This document shows, in pieces, positions 8,228 to 17,725 of a DNA stretch of 64,000 nt (within the stretch, counting starts at the first letter, position 1; the number at the start of each line of letters is the position of its first letter). The position numbers were made by a program, and so were the translations under genes. The stretch comes from Thalassotalea_E sp964620605. Lineage in GTDB: Bacteria; Pseudomonadota; Gammaproteobacteria; Enterobacterales; Alteromonadaceae. The stretch spans positions 1 through 64,000 of the forward strand of contig CAZUHQ010000005.1 in the NCBI GenBank assembly GCA_964620605.1. Reading direction: 5' to 3'. The notes under the pieces were generated by a model. That model saw only the letters and a program-made list of their open reading frames with translations, was not told the DNA's origin and made no database searches.

Positions 8228-9550
8228 CTATATTTTACTCACTATCCAACGGAGCTCTGTAGCACGAATGCCGCTCAAGGCATTCTTTAGCTTGAATATT
8301 TTTAACTCACTTAATCTATTTGTTGAATAGCTACCGCTAACAAATTGATACCTGATTCGATAGCGCATATTGTTATCACTAACAATCAGGGTTTGCCAAT
8401 TGTCCAGTTTATCATTCTTTTCAACGGTGAAGTTGATAGGAATAAACTTGTTTTCATAATAATCAACAGATTCTCCTAACTTATTACCGACGAAAATATA
8501 GCGGTAGTGTGTTTTACCTCCATTTTCAGAAACACAGCGCAGGTGTTTACTTATTAAAACAGGCTCAGGGTGGTTAAATTCAGCTTGCTGACAGTTGCTT
8601 AATATATTGGATTCGATGTTGGGTAATGCAACACCTAGTAGAACAGGAGAGCTTATCAGCAATGAGAATAGAGAAAAGAGTATTATTTTACCATTATAGC
8701 TAGTCTTAATTTTTATTGGCTCTTTCTTGTGTAGGTGAGGCGGAGAAATACAGTAGCGCTGCCCTAGTGAAAATAACAATAACATATAAGGAATATATAA
8801 ATACCAACCAAACATATTGTGGTCAGTCATTAAGTCACTTTCCATATTAGTATAGTGCCCGATTAGGATTAAACCGGTGATTCTTATCCAGTTGGTTATC
8901 AAGGCCCCTATTGCGGCTAACAAAATAAATATAATAGCGTGTTTTACTTTGTTCACATGTAAGAAAATAAATAGAGAGGAAATTGCCAGTGAAACTATAA
9001 GGTATCTTAGTCCACTGCAGCCTCCTGCAATTTCAAATACTCCTTCGGGGATATGGATAGTATTACCTTCAACAAAAATTGGGATATTTGAAGCTCCCAT
9101 TATGCTTGTGACCGCAATTGTTGATAACTCTTGCAAAGGTGTAATTAAAACACCCCACACTGGGATTAGGAATATGAGGAAAAAAGCCGGGAACAGAGTT
9201 TTGAATGACGATTTAAAAACTAATGAAATTAGCGCACCATAAAACAAGATAATAAAAACACGGTAGCCAAAGGTAAATTGTGCAATGGTAAAAATGACTA
9301 ACGAACAACCTGTTATTGTTACTGCAATTAAGGCTAGTGGGTTAATAGTTTCTCTTAACTGCAATTCATTATTTTTATTTAACTCCCAATAGAGATAACC
9401 TGAAATTAAAGGAATAAGATAAGCGTGAGAATAGGTGCCGTCATCAAAACTATACTGCCAAATATTTGCAATAATTGGTAGCTGGCTAATGAGTACTAAC
9501 ACAGTTAATAGTGCCAACAGATATACTGGTAAGTAACTTCTATCTTTCAT
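8228..9550 (-). CDS. xrtA: Exosortase (XrtA-like) with C-terminal EpsI-like domain
   Basis: 440 residues. Residues 8-265 carry about eight membrane segments with the exosortase catalytic set: Cys178 in AGGCSGLRY, Arg223 in NWIRI and His244 in TDHNMFGW. This is the transpeptidase that cleaves PEP-CTERM proteins and is thought to join them to a membrane or surface carrier. Residues about 295-440 form a periplasmic EpsI-like tail after one more membrane segment, as in XrtA-type fusions, although the total is shorter than usual (about 500). It follows prsT by 32 bases in the same direction and faces the PEP-CTERM gene downstream. The subtype is inferred from prsT and the acyltransferase being nearby. 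Confidence 0.92.
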   Translation of the reverse strand: MKDRSYLPVYLLALLTVLVLISQLPIIANIWQYSFDDGTYSHAYLIPLISGYLYWELNKNNELQLRETINPLALIAVTITGCSLVIFTIAQFTFGYRVFIILFYGALISLVFKSSFKTLFPAFFLIFLIPVWGVLITPLQELSTIAVTSIMGASNIPIFVEGNTIHIPEGVFEIAGGCSGLRYLIVSLAISSLFIFLHVNKVKHAIIFILLAAIGALITNWIRITGLILIGHYTNMESDLMTDHNMFGWYLYIPYMLLLFSLGQRYCISPPHLHKKEPIKIKTSYNGKIILFSLFSLLISSPVLLGVALPNIESNILSNCQQAEFNHPEPVLISKHLRCVSENGGKTHYRYIFVGNKLGESVDYYENKFIPINFTVEKNDKLDNWQTLIVSDNNMRYRIRYQFVSGSYSTNRLSELKIFKLKNALSGIRATELRWIVSKI

Positions 9551-9582
9551 TTAGCGCTCGTAATTATTCTATGCTAGATTTT

Positions 9583-12294
9583 CTAGCTTGATGGTAACGA
9601 TTGTAATACTTGCTCCGCCGCTTCAGGCTGGTTATCCGCTTTATAAGCCATGGATAAATGAGTAGCAATTTCTTTATTATTGGGTCGAAAATTTCTGGCT
9701 TGTTCCAGTATTTCAATAGCTTGTTTTAGTTTGTTGAGTTTGGTTAATATCAGCCCATAGGTATCTAAAATATCAGCATTATTGGGAGCTAATATTATCG
9801 CGTTTTTCGCATATTTCTCGGCTTGCGGATAGTCTTGCTTTTGGTAGTAGAGCCAAGCAATGTTATTAAGGTTAACTGTATTATTTGGGTCTGCTTTAAG
9901 CAATGCCTGATATAATGTAATAGCTTTTGCTGGAGCATGCGTTATATATAATTCAGCTAGCAAAGTTCGATAAATTAATTTATCCGGTTGTTGGTTAAGC
10001 AAGTGCTCGACAAAGTCTATGGCGTTTTTTATTTCGTTGTTATTTTTATAAGAGTTAACTAAATAAAGGGCGGTTTCGTCTTTAGGGCTTAAATTAAAGG
10101 ACTTTAATAAATAATTAATAGCGTCCTTGTGGTGATATTTGGCCATAGCCAGTTGGCCTTGTAATCTAAGTATAAATGCGTGTTCTGGAGCTATAGCCAC
10201 CAAGCGGTTAATTTTCTTTTCTGCTAATTCAAATTGTGAAGAGGCTAGTAAATAATAAGCCTGTAAAGATTGGAAATGAAGATCATTTTTAAAATTTGGT
10301 AATTTCAGTACTTTTTCAATAACTGCTAATGCACCATGGAAGTCCCCTTGCTTTTCTAAAAACTGAATTTGATTGAGATAAGCAAATTCATTTTTGGGTT
10401 GAGCCTGTTGCCAGCGTAAATAGACATTGGCTAATTTATCCGTTTGTTTAATTCTAATTAATGCGTCTTCATAGGTTTGAAAATATGTTTTTGGTAAGTT
10501 TTCATAATCAATAAGTTGCTCTAAAATACTGATTGCCTCAGAGACATTATTTTTAATAAGGTTTCTTCTAGCTAAGACTACCCTTGGCCAAGTGGCACTT
10601 TCTGACTTATTAATAAGTGATTGTAGTTGTTTCTCAAGGGCATCTTCTTGATTTGTTGCTATCGCATTATCGATCGCTAATCGATATGCATAAGGATATT
10701 CGGGATCCACACTGAATAACTTGTTTAATAGCTTGTTTGATTCATCATAGTTGCTTTCTTGAGAATAAATCACAGCCAAGTTAAACAAAGGCGTAATGTT
10801 TTGTGGGGCAACTTTGGCTGCTTGATGAAACCAAGTTTTTGCTTTGTCTAATTTTCCTGCTTTTACCGCAATGTTACCGTTAAGAATCATAGCAGTAGCA
10901 CTTGCAGGCTGCTGTTCTAGCCATTGAGCTGCAGTTGTCTCTGCCTGAGCTATTTTCCCGTTTCGCAGTAAATTCATTGCTAGAGCAATATTGGCTTTTT
11001 CAAAATTAGGAGCAATTGAAATTGCATTTTCAAGATCGCGTATTCCAGACTCGTCATTTTCAGACAGTTTTATTAAACCGAGTTGAGTTTTGATGTTTGC
11101 ATCGTTTGGTGTAATCGCTGCGGCCTTATTAAACATTGTTTTGGCTGCTTTCTTATTGCCTTTGATCAGGTATTCTGTCCCTAAATTTGCATAAAAGGTA
11201 GCATCATCTGCGTATGTTGAATCAGTTGGTAGGTTATTATTTAAATCATTTTGATAACCTAATTTTACTTGCAAGATGGCAAGTATTTTGTGTACTTTGT
11301 GAGCCGGTGGCAGGCTGTCAGCAATGGCGTTTAACTGATAATATGCCTGCTCTATTTCGTCAAGCTGATAGCTGCTGAGTCCAGATATCATTTGTGCCAG
11401 ACCGTTATCTGTAGAGTTCATCACCTGATTGGCAAGTTGTTTGGCCGCTTCATAATTTTGATCATTGTAAGCCAGTTGCGCGGCTAGTAAATTCGATGTC
11501 GGATGCTGATCATTTATGGCGAGTAATTGTTCAACATAGGGTCTAGCGTTATCAAACATTCCCGCTTTGATATAGTTATGGGCAACGAGTGTTTTTATGG
11601 CAAAATTTTCCGGCTTTAATTTTAAGTATTTACTATAACTGTTAGCAGCTTGTTGGTACTGTTCATTATTACTATAAACGCTGCCTTCTAGGAGAAGAGC
11701 CTCTTGAAAGTCACCATAATCCGTAATTAATTTCGACAGTATATTTAGTGCAAGATCTTTATTTTGCTCATAGGCTGCAATTAATGCCTGACCGAATAAA
11801 CTATACTTGGCAGACGCATCAATTGAATTAGCTTGTGCTATTTTTTGTTTTGCTTGTTCTAATTGTTCTAAGCCTAAATGCGCCTGGCCAGCTAATACTA
11901 GTGCGTGTAGATTATTTTCGTTACTTTGAAAACTTGTATTGGCTATTAATTCTATTACATTTTTATGGTCGTTTAAGGCGAGTAGTGTTCTAGCTAGCAA
12001 TACAACAGTACTTTCCTGTGAAGGGTTGTTAGCTAGCGCTCGCTTCAATTCTTTTTTTGCCGCTAGAAAATTGTCATTCTCTAAATAGATCTTGCCTAGG
12101 AGTTCTCTTGCCTCGCTGTTATCAGGCGTATTTTTTAAAATATTTTTAAGTGTGATTATCGCTGTTGCAGCGTCATTATTTTGAAATTGCTGTTGAGCTT
12201 CAGTTAGTAAAGTCGTGTTATCTTTTGGTTCGCTGCACCCGGAAGTCGTACATAACAAAAATAAGGCAAGCGCAGGAAAAAGTGCTTTGATCAT
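9583..12294 (-). CDS. prsT: PEP-CTERM system TPR-repeat lipoprotein PrsT
   Basis: 903 residues. The lipoprotein signal ends at Cys20 (lipobox TSGC), so the protein is probably anchored in a membrane facing the periplasm. The rest is an almost continuous array of tetratricopeptide repeats (for example NSEARELLGKIYLEND, PNNTVNLNNIAWLYYQKQD), matching PrsT of exosortase/exopolysaccharide loci, usually about 900 residues. PrsT is thought to scaffold export or assembly of the polymer. Shine-Dalgarno AAGGA lies before the ATG. The exosortase gene follows 32 bases downstream and the E1-like gene ends 57 bases upstream, so the three probably form one transcript. Confidence 0.93.
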   Translation of the reverse strand: MIKALFPALALFLLCTTSGCSEPKDNTTLLTEAQQQFQNNDAATAIITLKNILKNTPDNSEARELLGKIYLENDNFLAAKKELKRALANNPSQESTVVLLARTLLALNDHKNVIELIANTSFQSNENNLHALVLAGQAHLGLEQLEQAKQKIAQANSIDASAKYSLFGQALIAAYEQNKDLALNILSKLITDYGDFQEALLLEGSVYSNNEQYQQAANSYSKYLKLKPENFAIKTLVAHNYIKAGMFDNARPYVEQLLAINDQHPTSNLLAAQLAYNDQNYEAAKQLANQVMNSTDNGLAQMISGLSSYQLDEIEQAYYQLNAIADSLPPAHKVHKILAILQVKLGYQNDLNNNLPTDSTYADDATFYANLGTEYLIKGNKKAAKTMFNKAAAITPNDANIKTQLGLIKLSENDESGIRDLENAISIAPNFEKANIALAMNLLRNGKIAQAETTAAQWLEQQPASATAMILNGNIAVKAGKLDKAKTWFHQAAKVAPQNITPLFNLAVIYSQESNYDESNKLLNKLFSVDPEYPYAYRLAIDNAIATNQEDALEKQLQSLINKSESATWPRVVLARRNLIKNNVSEAISILEQLIDYENLPKTYFQTYEDALIRIKQTDKLANVYLRWQQAQPKNEFAYLNQIQFLEKQGDFHGALAVIEKVLKLPNFKNDLHFQSLQAYYLLASSQFELAEKKINRLVAIAPEHAFILRLQGQLAMAKYHHKDAINYLLKSFNLSPKDETALYLVNSYKNNNEIKNAIDFVEHLLNQQPDKLIYRTLLAELYITHAPAKAITLYQALLKADPNNTVNLNNIAWLYYQKQDYPQAEKYAKNAIILAPNNADILDTYGLILTKLNKLKQAIEILEQARNFRPNNKEIATHLSMAYKADNQPEAAEQVLQSLPSS

Positions 12295-12351
12295 CTGAAG
12301 TCCTTTTAATAAATAGAGTTTATATTGGCTAGATAGTTCTTTACAACTAGT

Positions 12352-13206
12352 TTACTTATTGACGATATTTTTAGCAATCTTAAACATGATACGTGGAATA
12401 AGTCCGGCATTGCCAAAAGGGCGCCAGGTTTTGACAAACTTATTGCGATAGGCATCAAAATGCAGGCCATAGGGTGCACAAAGAATTTCTCCGCGATTTA
12501 GTAAAATTTTAAGAGCATAAGTTTCTGCGATACCGGCACATAGGTTCACTGCCATGGGGGTCGATGGGCCTTTTTTTTCTTTAAAGCTGACTCTTGATTC
12601 ATCCACCAGATAGGGGCGTTGCAGCATAGCAGGAGATAGGCCAATTAAAAATTGGATCAGTTGGTCTTCTTCTGTTGTTTTATCATTGAAACGGAAATAC
12701 TCTTCATAAGTCATTTTTCCCGGCAAAAAGCATAGGAAAGCACAACCCATGCCTAAAGGGGCAGCAGTGACTACTGGAATATTATTTTCATAACATTTCT
12801 TAAACACCGTTTTGCGCGCTTCTAGAGCAAAAAAGTCCAGAGCATCGACATACAAATCAACACCCTTTAAGAATTCATCTACATTGTGTTCAAAAATGCC
12901 ATCAGGAAATGCAATGATATCAGCTTCCGGATTGATGTCTTGAGCCATTTTTTCCATAACATCAACTTTTTGCTGGCCTATGGTTGAGATAAATGCACCG
13001 GATTGACGATTAAAGTTGTGGACTTCAAAATCATCAAAATCTGAGATATTAAAGTTTGCGATACCCAAACGAGCCAGAGTTAGTAAATGTACTCCACCAA
13101 CACCACCTGCACCGGCGATTGCAACTCGCTTATTTCTTAGCTGTTGTTGCTCATGTTCTGTTACCCAACCGATATTGCGTGAGAATGCATCTTCGTAGTT
13201 AAACAC
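12352..13206 (-). CDS. ThiF/MoeB/E1-like adenylyltransferase of the exosortase locus
   Basis: 284 residues. The ATP-binding glycine loop GAGGVGG sits at 32-38, the acidic strand end at 56-59 (DFDD), and the E1 signature NFNRQ at 64-68 supplies the Asn/Arg/Gln that position ATP. A central Asp (VDALDF near 121) fits Mg binding. No paired CxxC zinc site and no ubiquitin-like partner gene are visible. The start is a GTG with AAGGA six bases upstream; no ATG lies nearby. Family members adenylate a C-terminus or an amino acid carboxylate. Here the substrate is unknown; adjacency to prsT, the exosortase and the acyltransferase suggests modification of a PEP-CTERM or polysaccharide component. Confidence 0.88.
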   Translation of the reverse strand: MFNYEDAFSRNIGWVTEHEQQQLRNKRVAIAGAGGVGGVHLLTLARLGIANFNISDFDDFEVHNFNRQSGAFISTIGQQKVDVMEKMAQDINPEADIIAFPDGIFEHNVDEFLKGVDLYVDALDFFALEARKTVFKKCYENNIPVVTAAPLGMGCAFLCFLPGKMTYEEYFRFNDKTTEEDQLIQFLIGLSPAMLQRPYLVDESRVSFKEKKGPSTPMAVNLCAGIAETYALKILLNRGEILCAPYGLHFDAYRNKFVKTWRPFGNAGLIPRIMFKIAKNIVNK

Positions 13207-13322
13207 TGAAAATCCTTGTTAAGAATTGCTGCATAGCAATTTGAATTTAATAAGGAAAGTATAGATTGGTAAGTGAAAATTGCAGTAAAAATTTTGTGCT
13301 TGGATGATATTAATTAGTCAAA

Positions 13323-13351
13323 CTATCGGTGCATAATGTACCGATAGCTTT
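13323..13351 (-). terminator. Hairpin after wecB-wecC, possibly bidirectional
   Basis: An 8-base perfect stem (13323-13330 with 13340-13347, loop of 9) begins 12 bases past the stop of the fused gene. On the plus strand it is followed by a run of six T; on the minus strand, in the direction of the genes, only by TTT. It may attenuate rather than stop transcription into the E1-like gene. Confidence 0.6.
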
Positions 13352-13358
13352 TTTGTCA

Positions 13359-15632
13359 TTACTTAATTAAACCGCAGGCATCAAACAATTGCTGACTTGC
13401 GGTTAATACCTTGTATTCGTTGTGTGCGGTGACTAGTACCTGGATATCTGACCAGGCAAGGGCATCATTTAATGATTCAATACGCGGGCAGTTCCATGAA
13501 TTTACATGAAGATCATGATATTTTACTTCATAGCCCATTTCGGTCAGTTGTTGAAAAATGGGTTCTGCAGGTGTTTCTCGGCAATCGTCAACATTCGGTT
13601 TGTACGCGACACCTAAAATCACTATTTTTTTCGCCTGTAGGGCATTTGCCTGTTGATGGACTTTATCTGCGATAAGCTTTGGACGGCGATCATTAATTTG
13701 TCTGGATAACCTGACTAAATCACCAGTCTTGGTATTTTCTACCAAGAACCAGGGATCTATAGGGATACAATGTCCACCAACACCAGGTCCTGGCGTTAAT
13801 ACGTTAACTCTTGGGTGACGATTCGCTAATTTTATCACTTCGTAAACATCAACATTGAGCTCCTGACATATCTCAGCCAGTTCGTTTGCAAACGCGATGC
13901 CGACATCTCGAGAAGTATTTTCAACCAGTTTAATACATTCTGCTGTGGTTAAATCGGTTAAAAATACTTCGCCGTTTACAAAACTTTGGTAAATCGCTTT
14001 GACTTTTTGCTGAGCTGCTTTATTTGATGCGCCAATAATTCGGTCGTTATTGACCAGCTCATGCAGAGTTTGTCCAGGAATAGCACGCTCGGGGCAATGT
14101 ACAACGTCAATTTTTAATCCTGCATCCACGAATCTTTGCTCAACTGCTAAACTAGTTTGCGGCGAAATAGTCGATTCAACAATAACTGTTTGCCCATCTT
14201 TCGCAACTTTAGCGATAGCATCTACCGCCGCAAACACATAACTGCGATCACATCGGCTGTCTTTATGTGGCGTTGGTACAGCCACTAAATAGGTTTCACT
14301 ACAAGGAATTTCAGTTGAAGCTTTCAGGAAACCTTGTGAAACTACCTGAGTAATGAGCTCGGGTAATCCTGCTTCATCAAACGGACATTCCGCACGATTA
14401 ATGCTGTCGACTTTGCTCTGATTTAAATCGACGCCAGTAACATTATATCCTGCTTGTGCTAACAGGCTAGCTATAGGGAGGCCCATGTAGCCCATACCAA
14501 CGACGGCTATGGTTTCATTTCTTGCGGTAATTGTATTGCTATTACCAGCGCTTGATTTACCTTCAATTATATCGAGAATTGACTTGGCAACTTTTCCGTC
14601 TCCAAAGGGATTATTCCATGAAAACTCTTTACGGCTTAACCATTGCTCGGTTGCTTTGACCGCTTTGTCAGCATTACGTCCAACCAGCTCACTCGCGCCT
14701 ACTTCAACTGCTTCCGGACGTTCAGTATTTTCGCGTAGTGTTAAAGACGGTACGCCAAGTAAACAGGCTTCTTCTTGAATGCCGCCTGAGTCGGTTAATA
14801 TTAATCGTGCATTTTTTTGTAGCTGTATGAAGTCTAAATAGCCAATCGGCGCTATCAGCTGTAAATATTCAGGCACTTCTATATCAAATTCTTTAAGTTT
14901 AGCTTGGGTACGAGGATGAATTGGCCAGACAATTGTCTGTGAATATTTCTTGTGAACAGCATTAAATAGTGCGAGTAGCTCTTGTAGATTTGATGGAATA
15001 TCTACGTTTGATGCGCGATGGGCGGTAACAAGAAAGTATTCCTTCGGTGTTAGTTGTAAGTCAGACAGTATGGTGCTGGTCTGCGCCGATATTTCCAAGT
15101 GTTGGAACAGAGAGTCCGATACTGTGTTACCGACAGTGTGAATCTTATTGGCATCTATACCTTCATGCTTTAAGATTTTTTCCTGATTAGGGCCAACAGC
15201 AAACAGGTACTCACTGATGTGATCTGCCATAGTACGATTGGTTTCTTCTGGCATGGTTCTGTCATAACTGCGAAGCCCCGCCTCAATATGACCTACTTTA
15301 ATATTAAGTTTTGATGCAGCCAGAGCCCCCGCTAAAACAGTATTGGTATCCCCTTGCACTAGAACAACATCAGGCTTTTCTTTTACTAATATAGGCTCCA
15401 TTTTAATAAGAATGTTACCTGTTTGATTACTGTGTAAGCCAGAACCGACACCCAGGTTGTACTTAGGTGTCGGTAAGTGTAATTCATCAAAGAAAATACT
15501 GTCCATTTCCTTGGAATAATGTTGGTTGGAGTGAATGATAAAGTAAGGGATATTTCTTTGTTGGCATTCCCTTATTACTGGCGCCATTTTAATAATTTCA
15601 GGGCGAGTTCCGACGATAATGCCTATTTTCAT
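13359..15632 (-). CDS. wecB-wecC: Fused UDP-GlcNAc 2-epimerase / UDP-ManNAc dehydrogenase
   Basis: 757 residues, two complete enzymes in one frame. Residues 1-360 are WecB: GTRPEIIKMAPV at 8, QGDTNT near 94, GHIEAGLRS near 113, PEETNR near 127 and DSGGIQEE near 282. A short linker (about 361-373) leads to WecC at 374-757: NAD loop VGMGYMGLP, VPTPHKD, and the catalytic GGHC with Cys622, plus C-terminal GVAYKPNVDDCRETPA. The product would convert UDP-GlcNAc to UDP-ManNAc and on to UDP-ManNAcA. The two are normally separate genes. AGGAAAG precedes the ATG. It feeds an aminouronic acid into the exopolysaccharide. Confidence 0.95.
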   Translation of the reverse strand: MKIGIIVGTRPEIIKMAPVIRECQQRNIPYFIIHSNQHYSKEMDSIFFDELHLPTPKYNLGVGSGLHSNQTGNILIKMEPILVKEKPDVVLVQGDTNTVLAGALAASKLNIKVGHIEAGLRSYDRTMPEETNRTMADHISEYLFAVGPNQEKILKHEGIDANKIHTVGNTVSDSLFQHLEISAQTSTILSDLQLTPKEYFLVTAHRASNVDIPSNLQELLALFNAVHKKYSQTIVWPIHPRTQAKLKEFDIEVPEYLQLIAPIGYLDFIQLQKNARLILTDSGGIQEEACLLGVPSLTLRENTERPEAVEVGASELVGRNADKAVKATEQWLSRKEFSWNNPFGDGKVAKSILDIIEGKSSAGNSNTITARNETIAVVGMGYMGLPIASLLAQAGYNVTGVDLNQSKVDSINRAECPFDEAGLPELITQVVSQGFLKASTEIPCSETYLVAVPTPHKDSRCDRSYVFAAVDAIAKVAKDGQTVIVESTISPQTSLAVEQRFVDAGLKIDVVHCPERAIPGQTLHELVNNDRIIGASNKAAQQKVKAIYQSFVNGEVFLTDLTTAECIKLVENTSRDVGIAFANELAEICQELNVDVYEVIKLANRHPRVNVLTPGPGVGGHCIPIDPWFLVENTKTGDLVRLSRQINDRRPKLIADKVHQQANALQAKKIVILGVAYKPNVDDCRETPAEPIFQQLTEMGYEVKYHDLHVNSWNCPRIESLNDALAWSDIQVLVTAHNEYKVLTASQQLFDACGLIK

Positions 15633-15716
15633 TCACTTTCCTATTTCTTATTCGGAGGATAAAACTACATTATTATACCGAATAGAGATGCAGAGCCACA
15701 ACTTAGATTTAATGCG

Positions 15717-16535
15717 TTAGTTGATTTTAGGTAATTGGTGGCAAATATCTTCTCTTATTGACAGGTAAAGGGCTGAAAAGCCAGGGGTTAAGTTTTCCAA
15801 AAAGATATTGGGGTTAATGTAATAGGGCGCTCGAAGGCCATGGTATTCAATGGCTTCACCTAGCTGGATAAATTTGATGCCAACAAATTTCATGCTGCGG
15901 GCAAGGCGGGGTTCCATCATTACATAAACATGATTAATGCCGGTATTAATCGCCATGGTGGCTGCCGCCATATATAAACCGATCGCAATAAACGGGAAGC
16001 AACGTAATTCGGTTTCAGAATAGGTTGCTTCACTAATGGCACCGGTTGCTGAACCTTTGAACTTGTCGCTGGCACGGCGTCGGAAGTCTGCTTTTACCGC
16101 TAAGCGGGATATTTCGCAGATTTCATGGCGGGCAAAGTTACTTGGGTGTAATTCTTTATTTTGAATTGAATTCAGGCAATATTTCTCCAACGGAAGTAAT
16201 TCGTTTTCATTGCGAGATTGTACGACTCTGACACAGCTCGTATAAACATCGGATGGTTTATGCTTGATCATGGAGAATATCGATTGATCGTCAAACTCAT
16301 CTTTTTCCATGCCTTCTTCTTTTACCTGTTCAAATGCTAGTTCTTCACAATAAACGTTATGACGAATTTTAAATACTTCATCTCTGAGCTCGGGTGTGGT
16401 TGCGACTTCTGGTGCAAGAAATTGGGTAAAATGTTCAGCAATATTTTTAGCATCATGATTGACTTTCATAGACACTATTTTTTTGGTCACATCGCCAACT
16501 ACTGGGGTGTTTAACAGTTTTTTGCTCCAGCTCAT
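15717..16535 (-). CDS. PEP-CTERM/exosortase system-associated acyltransferase
   Basis: 272 residues. The N-terminal half has FKIRHNVYCEELAFE near 48, the signature of acyl-homoserine-lactone-synthase-like GNAT proteins, followed by CVRVVQS near 101 and the region EICEISRLAVKADFRRR near 140. It matches the acyltransferase family found only with exosortase systems. Members are proposed to make N-acyl amino acids or to acylate a component of the sorting machinery; the substrate is not established. Cytoplasmic, no signal peptide. It lies 84 bases upstream of wecB-wecC on the same strand. Confidence 0.88.
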   Translation of the reverse strand: MSWSKKLLNTPVVGDVTKKIVSMKVNHDAKNIAEHFTQFLAPEVATTPELRDEVFKIRHNVYCEELAFEQVKEEGMEKDEFDDQSIFSMIKHKPSDVYTSCVRVVQSRNENELLPLEKYCLNSIQNKELHPSNFARHEICEISRLAVKADFRRRASDKFKGSATGAISEATYSETELRCFPFIAIGLYMAAATMAINTGINHVYVMMEPRLARSMKFVGIKFIQLGEAIEYHGLRAPYYINPNIFLENLTPGFSALYLSIREDICHQLPKIN

Positions 16536-16669
16536 TTAGCCATTTACTCCAAAATATTAACGCGTCCTTGCGGGCGATCACCATGATTACCTTTGATTAA
16601 GGTGATTGGCTTCTCTCTCGCTACAGTATAGATGAGTATCTAGGTAAATCATTATATAATTGTTATAAA

Positions 16670-17695
16670 TTATTCACCAACATTGTTTAAGTACCAAGGC
16701 ATGGCTTCAAGTATGCCTTCCTGTATCCGGTGGCTTGGCTGATAACTTAGGTTATTGATTGCTTTATCGACATTTGCTTGAGAATGACGGACATCTCCTT
16801 GTCTGAAATCTCGGTATTCCGCATTTTGCTCTATGGTCAAGCCATTACTAATTAAGGCATTTTTAATTGAGTCGAATAAGTCATTTAACGTGGTGCGATC
16901 ACCGACAGCGACATTGTATACCTGTGCTTTCGCTTCTTCCGGGCCTGTGGCTGCTAAAATATTCATCTGCACGGTATTTTCGATATAGCAAAAATCTCGA
17001 CTGGTTAAGCCATCACCATTGATATAAACCTGCTCGCCCTTGATCATTGCAGCGGTCCATTTCGGGATTACAGCGGCATAGGCACCATCAGGATCTTGTC
17101 TGCGACCAAAAACATTAAAATACCTTAAACCGATACATTTAAAATCATAAGTACGGGCGTAAACATCCGCATATAATTCATTAACATACTTGGTAACGGC
17201 GTAAGGTGATAATGGATTACCGATATTTTCTTCAACCTTAGGTAGTGCCGGATGGTCGCCATAAGTTGAACTGCTAGCGGCATAAACAAAACTTGAAACC
17301 TGGTTTTGCTTTGCCGCCTCTAACATATTGAGAAAACCGGTAATATTGGCTGAATTGCTGGTAATGGGGTCGGCGATAGATCTCGGCACTGAGCCCAATG
17401 CTGCCTGATGCAGTACATAGTCGACATTTTTACTAGCAGCTAAACAAGTTTCAAAATTGCGAATGTCACCTTCGATAAAACTAAATCTATGCCATTGTGT
17501 TTCTGTAACTAAGCTTTTAACTTCATCAATATTTTTTTGGTAACCGGTAGCAAAATTATCCAAACCGATGACGGTTTGATTGAGTTTCAATAAGGCTTCT
17601 AATAAATTAGAGCCAATAAAACCAGCAACGCCGGTTACTAACCAGGTTTTAGGGCTATTTAGCAAGTCTTGCTTAACTTGTTCAAACTTTGACAC
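16670..17695 (-). CDS. tviC: UDP-N-acetylglucosamine(uronate) 4-epimerase, TviC/WbpP type
   Basis: 341 residues, extended short-chain dehydrogenase. The N-terminus has the NAD loop GVAGFIGSN and IGLDNFATGY; AASSSTYGD and SPYAVTKY supply the Ser and Tyr-x3-Lys catalytic set. RYFNVFGRRQDPDGAYAAVI is characteristic of the WbpP/TviC group that epimerises N-acetylated UDP-hexoses or hexuronates at C4. The start is GTG with AGGA seven bases upstream. It follows the TviB-like dehydrogenase by 30 bases, and together they would produce UDP-GalNAcA from UDP-GlcNAc; the order of oxidation and epimerisation cannot be read from sequence. Confidence 0.9.
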   Translation of the reverse strand: MSKFEQVKQDLLNSPKTWLVTGVAGFIGSNLLEALLKLNQTVIGLDNFATGYQKNIDEVKSLVTETQWHRFSFIEGDIRNFETCLAASKNVDYVLHQAALGSVPRSIADPITSNSANITGFLNMLEAAKQNQVSSFVYAASSSTYGDHPALPKVEENIGNPLSPYAVTKYVNELYADVYARTYDFKCIGLRYFNVFGRRQDPDGAYAAVIPKWTAAMIKGEQVYINGDGLTSRDFCYIENTVQMNILAATGPEEAKAQVYNVAVGDRTTLNDLFDSIKNALISNGLTIEQNAEYRDFRQGDVRHSQANVDKAINNLSYQPSHRIQEGILEAMPWYLNNVGE

Positions 17696-17725
17696 GAAAA
17701 TTTCCTAGTAATTAATATTGAATGA

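Noticed and set aside
16602..16618. TGGC...GC pair on the plus strand resembling a sigma-54 site
   Set aside because: Only TGGC and GC match, and no plus-strand gene follows.
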